NCBI GenBank assembly: GCA_021779695.1
Contig: JAJYAE010000093.1
Location: 1-13,689, forward strand
DNA length: 13,689 nt
Direction: 5' to 3'
DNA from: Acidobacteriota bacterium
Lineage (GTDB): Bacteria > Acidobacteriota > Terriglobia > Terriglobales > Acidobacteriaceae
Position 1 is the first letter of the stretch, and each line of letters opens with the position of its first letter. Below the pieces are notes generated by a model. That model saw only the letters and a program-made list of their open reading frames with translations. It searched no databases and was not told the DNA's origin. Shown here piece by piece: positions 12,024 to 13,689 of this stretch. The translations under genes were made by a program, and so were the position numbers.

Positions 12024-13028
12024 TCAAAATGAAAGTATCTGCTGCCAGAGGGCTGGATCGACGGGAAGACCGAGCGTGAGATTCTCCGCGCGCGTGCGCA
12101 GTGTTTTTTCACCGGGATAGCGGATGGGCGAATCAGGCTGTGCGGCTGGAGAGCGATGGAGCGATTGGACGATCTCTTCTGCAATGTGCTCCGCCTGCGC
12201 GGCCGCACCGAGCGCCGCGTAGTGGATGGCGAAGAAGACCTGCGAGAGACCGGCCTCCTGTAATGGATCGGGGCCGAGCTGATGGGTTGCAACGCCGAGC
12301 GAGGTCATTGCGGCAACCGCGTTGAGCAAGGTGGAAAGGCCGGAACCCTTCCAGTAGCCGATGGGCAGCGCGCGGTTGGAAGCGAGGATCGCGGCAGGAT
12401 CGCGCGTAAGCTCGCCGGCCGCGTTGAAGCCGCCATCAACGGGCAGCAGCTCACCGCGGCGGCTGTAGCTCTCAAGCGCTCCGAAGGAAAACTGCGACAT
12501 GGCCATGTCAAGGACGATATGGCCGGCGGAGCGCGGAACCGCGAGAACGAGAGGGTTATTGCCGATGCAGGGTTGCACACCGCCCCAGGCAGGCATGTTG
12601 GGAAGGGTGTTGGTCCAGCAGATGCCGATCATGCCGGCATCGGCGGCCTGCCAGCCGTACGTGCCGCCGCGCATCCAGTGGTTGGTGTCGGCAATGGTAA
12701 CGAAGCCGATGCCGTGCTGGCGCGCGAGGGCAATGGCGCGGTCCATGCAGAACCATGCGTTGAGATTGCCGGGGCCGCGATTGCCCTGCCAGCGCTCGAT
12801 GGCGCCGAAGCGCGCAGCAAGAGATGGCACTGCATCGACGCGAACGTTGCCGTTACGGATGGTGGCGATGAAGCGCGGAAAGCGCTGCAGTCCGTGGGAG
12901 TAGACGCCGTCGCGCGTAGTTTCTGCAAAGAGAGTGGCACAACGCTGCGCCGGCTCCGGAGCGAAGCCGTAGCGGAGAAGGATGGCGGCAAGCGTGGACT
13001 GAACTTCACTGAAGGGAATGCGCTGCAT
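12024..13028 (-). CDS. dlgD: 2,3-diketo-L-gulonate reductase (YiaK/DlgD-like, Ldh_2 family)
   Basis: The protein has 334 residues, the normal length of the family. It belongs to the NAD(P)H-dependent malate/L-lactate/ureidoglycolate dehydrogenase (Ldh_2) superfamily. Motifs closely follow E. coli YiaK: GVYSHGLQRFPRFI (41-54, catalytic His H45), TNHWMRGGTYGWQAAD (115-130), IGICWTN (134-140), IGNNPLVLAVP (155-165), LPVDGGF (195-201), and LPIGYWKGSGLS (221-232). YiaK reduces 2,3-diketo-L-gulonate to 3-keto-L-gulonate in L-xylose/ascorbate-type sugar acid catabolism. It lies 14 bp after tsaE, so it is cotranscribed, but no yiaJ-S sugar genes are near; the substrate in this organism may differ. 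The start is ATG at 13028, where the YiaK-like sequence begins; no strong ribosome binding site is visible because the tsaE end overlaps the leader. Confidence 0.9.
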   Translation of the reverse strand: MQRIPFSEVQSTLAAILLRYGFAPEPAQRCATLFAETTRDGVYSHGLQRFPRFIATIRNGNVRVDAVPSLAARFGAIERWQGNRGPGNLNAWFCMDRAIALARQHGIGFVTIADTNHWMRGGTYGWQAADAGMIGICWTNTLPNMPAWGGVQPCIGNNPLVLAVPRSAGHIVLDMAMSQFSFGALESYSRRGELLPVDGGFNAAGELTRDPAAILASNRALPIGYWKGSGLSTLLNAVAAMTSLGVATHQLGPDPLQEAGLSQVFFAIHYAALGAAAQAEHIAEEIVQSLHRSPAAQPDSPIRYPGEKTLRTRAENLTLGLPVDPALWQQILSF

Positions 13029-13042
13029 GGCGTTTTTGCGGA

Positions 13043-13513
13043 CTAATCTCTGAGTGTGATCGTGATGCGGCGCGCATCGCCGCCCTCTGAGGCGATGACG
13101 ATTTCGCCTGAAGCACGCTTGCGGATGCTTTTGAACTTTTCTCCCCACTCGACGAGCACGAGAGCATCGGGTGTGAGGAGATCGTCAAGGCCGAGCGACT
13201 CCAACTGGCGCTCGCTTTCGAGACGGTAAAGATCGAGATGAAAGAGCTTGATCGGGCTGCCGTCGAGGATGCCGTCGTACTCGTGAATCAGCGTGAAGGT
13301 GGGGCTTGTGACTTCGTCGGGGTCTGCGGCGTCGAGGGCCTGGGCGATGCCTTTGACGAGGGTGGTTTTGCCGGTGCCAAGATCGCCGCGCAGAATGAGC
13401 ATCTTCGGCGGACGAAGCAGATGCGCGAGCTTGCGGCCGAGTTCAATGGTGCCGGCACCGCTGGTCGTCCGAAACTCATGGATGCGGCCTTCGGCGGCAG
13501 CTACATTGCTCAT
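13043..13513 (-). CDS. tsaE: tRNA threonylcarbamoyladenosine biosynthesis ATPase TsaE
   Basis: The protein has 156 residues, the usual TsaE (YjeE) length. TsaE is the P-loop ATPase that works with TsaB and TsaD to make t6A37 in tRNAs reading ANN codons. Signature segments are GDLGTGKTT (43-51, Walker A, K49), SPTFTLIHEY (70-79), HLDLYRL (92-98) and VEWGEK (121-126). The start is ATG at 13513, with GGGGAG upstream; a longer frame to 13549 is possible but lacks a ribosome binding site, and the upstream gene overlaps it (ATGA). It is between an unknown partial gene and dlgD in one operon. TsaB and TsaD are not in the window. Confidence 0.96.
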   Translation of the reverse strand: MSNVAAAEGRIHEFRTTSGAGTIELGRKLAHLLRPPKMLILRGDLGTGKTTLVKGIAQALDAADPDEVTSPTFTLIHEYDGILDGSPIKLFHLDLYRLESERQLESLGLDDLLTPDALVLVEWGEKFKSIRKRASGEIVIASEGGDARRITITLRD

Positions 13514-13689
13514 GCTTCTCCCCTGTGTGAAGGCGCGGCTGGGGTCCAATCATGCGCGAGCCCCTGTAACCAAACATACCCGTTTCTGTCGTGCATGGGA
13601 AATTGAAATGCAGTGGCGATGGCGCGGAAGGAGTCTGTGGCGAGGAGTGTGTGCTCGTCCGCGCTGCGCACGGCGAGGTCTGCGGCGAG
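13510..13689 (-). CDS. 3' end of an unknown gene overlapping tsaE (partial)
   Basis: The frame is open from the right edge to a TGA at 13512-13510. The stop overlaps the tsaE start as ATGA, the classic translational coupling arrangement, which is the main support that this is a real coding frame. The visible 59 residues contain VRSADEHTLLATDSFRAIA and NGYVWLQGLAHDW, the latter rich in aromatic residues. I do not recognise the family from this tail. In many genomes tsaE is next to nnrD or other cell-envelope or housekeeping genes, but the residues here do not let me name it. Confidence 0.6.
   Translation of the reverse strand, partial: LAADLAVRSADEHTLLATDSFRAIATAFQFPMHDRNGYVWLQGLAHDWTPAAPSHRGEA

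Noticed and set aside
11648..12292. Minus-strand frame covering the terminator and ends of two genes
   Set aside because: It spans a strong intrinsic terminator and is Arg/Ser/Pro-rich, as expected for an antisense shadow.
1..13689. CRISPR arrays, tRNA or rRNA genes, insertion sequences, prophage genes
   Set aside because: No repeat-spacer pattern, no cloverleaf ending in CCA or rRNA core sequence, and no transposase or integrase motif was seen by eye on either strand.

Overview
The window looks like a chromosomal segment of an acidobacterium (class Terriglobia, or close to it). The pointers are a VWA-domain protein of the Acidobacteria-typical TIGR03436 type, a DUF4382/DUF5666 lipoprotein, high-GC coding sequence with strong GGAGG-type ribosome binding sites, and a long-leadered, NtrC-type regulated accessory region. 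The phylum call is an inference from family content; no rRNA or tRNA is present to confirm it.

Layout. Positions 1-2996 (minus strand) hold a four-gene operon: exported rubrerythrin, DUF2231 membrane protein, six-TM histidine kinase, and an NtrC-like response regulator that runs off the left edge. A 531-bp divergent control region follows. Positions 3528-7254 (plus) hold a second operon: tandem universal-stress protein, VWA-domain exported protein, and M48 metalloprotease, closed by a large hairpin. Minus-strand genes follow: an exported helical protein (7390-7968), then a zinc-ribbon protein and a truncated P1B-ATPase N-terminus (9038-8316). Plus-strand genes at 9654-10238 (orphan) and 10342-11790 (DUF4382 lipoprotein) come next, the latter ended by a textbook intrinsic terminator. 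The right end (minus) is a housekeeping/metabolic operon: unknown partial gene, tsaE, and a DlgD/YiaK-type 2,3-diketo-L-gulonate reductase.

The main discovery is regulatory. Three minus-strand transcription units (rubrerythrin operon, exported helical protein, zinc-ribbon/ATPase unit) each have a sigma-54 -24/-12 promoter with the obligatory GG-N10-GC spacing. One is a perfect match to TGGCACG-N4-TTGCA. About 101-103 bp upstream of each -12 element lies a dyad. Two dyads share the core TTTGAC-N5/6-GTCAAA; the third is a GTC/GAC relative. Because the first unit itself encodes a histidine kinase and an NtrC-like receiver, the simplest model is a self-regulated, locally clustered sigma-54 regulon. 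It would control periplasmic peroxide/iron (rubrerythrin), membrane and envelope-stress functions, possibly including the divergent USP-VWA-M48 operon. The DNA-binding and AAA+ parts of the regulator lie outside the window, so this wiring is an inference from promoter architecture.
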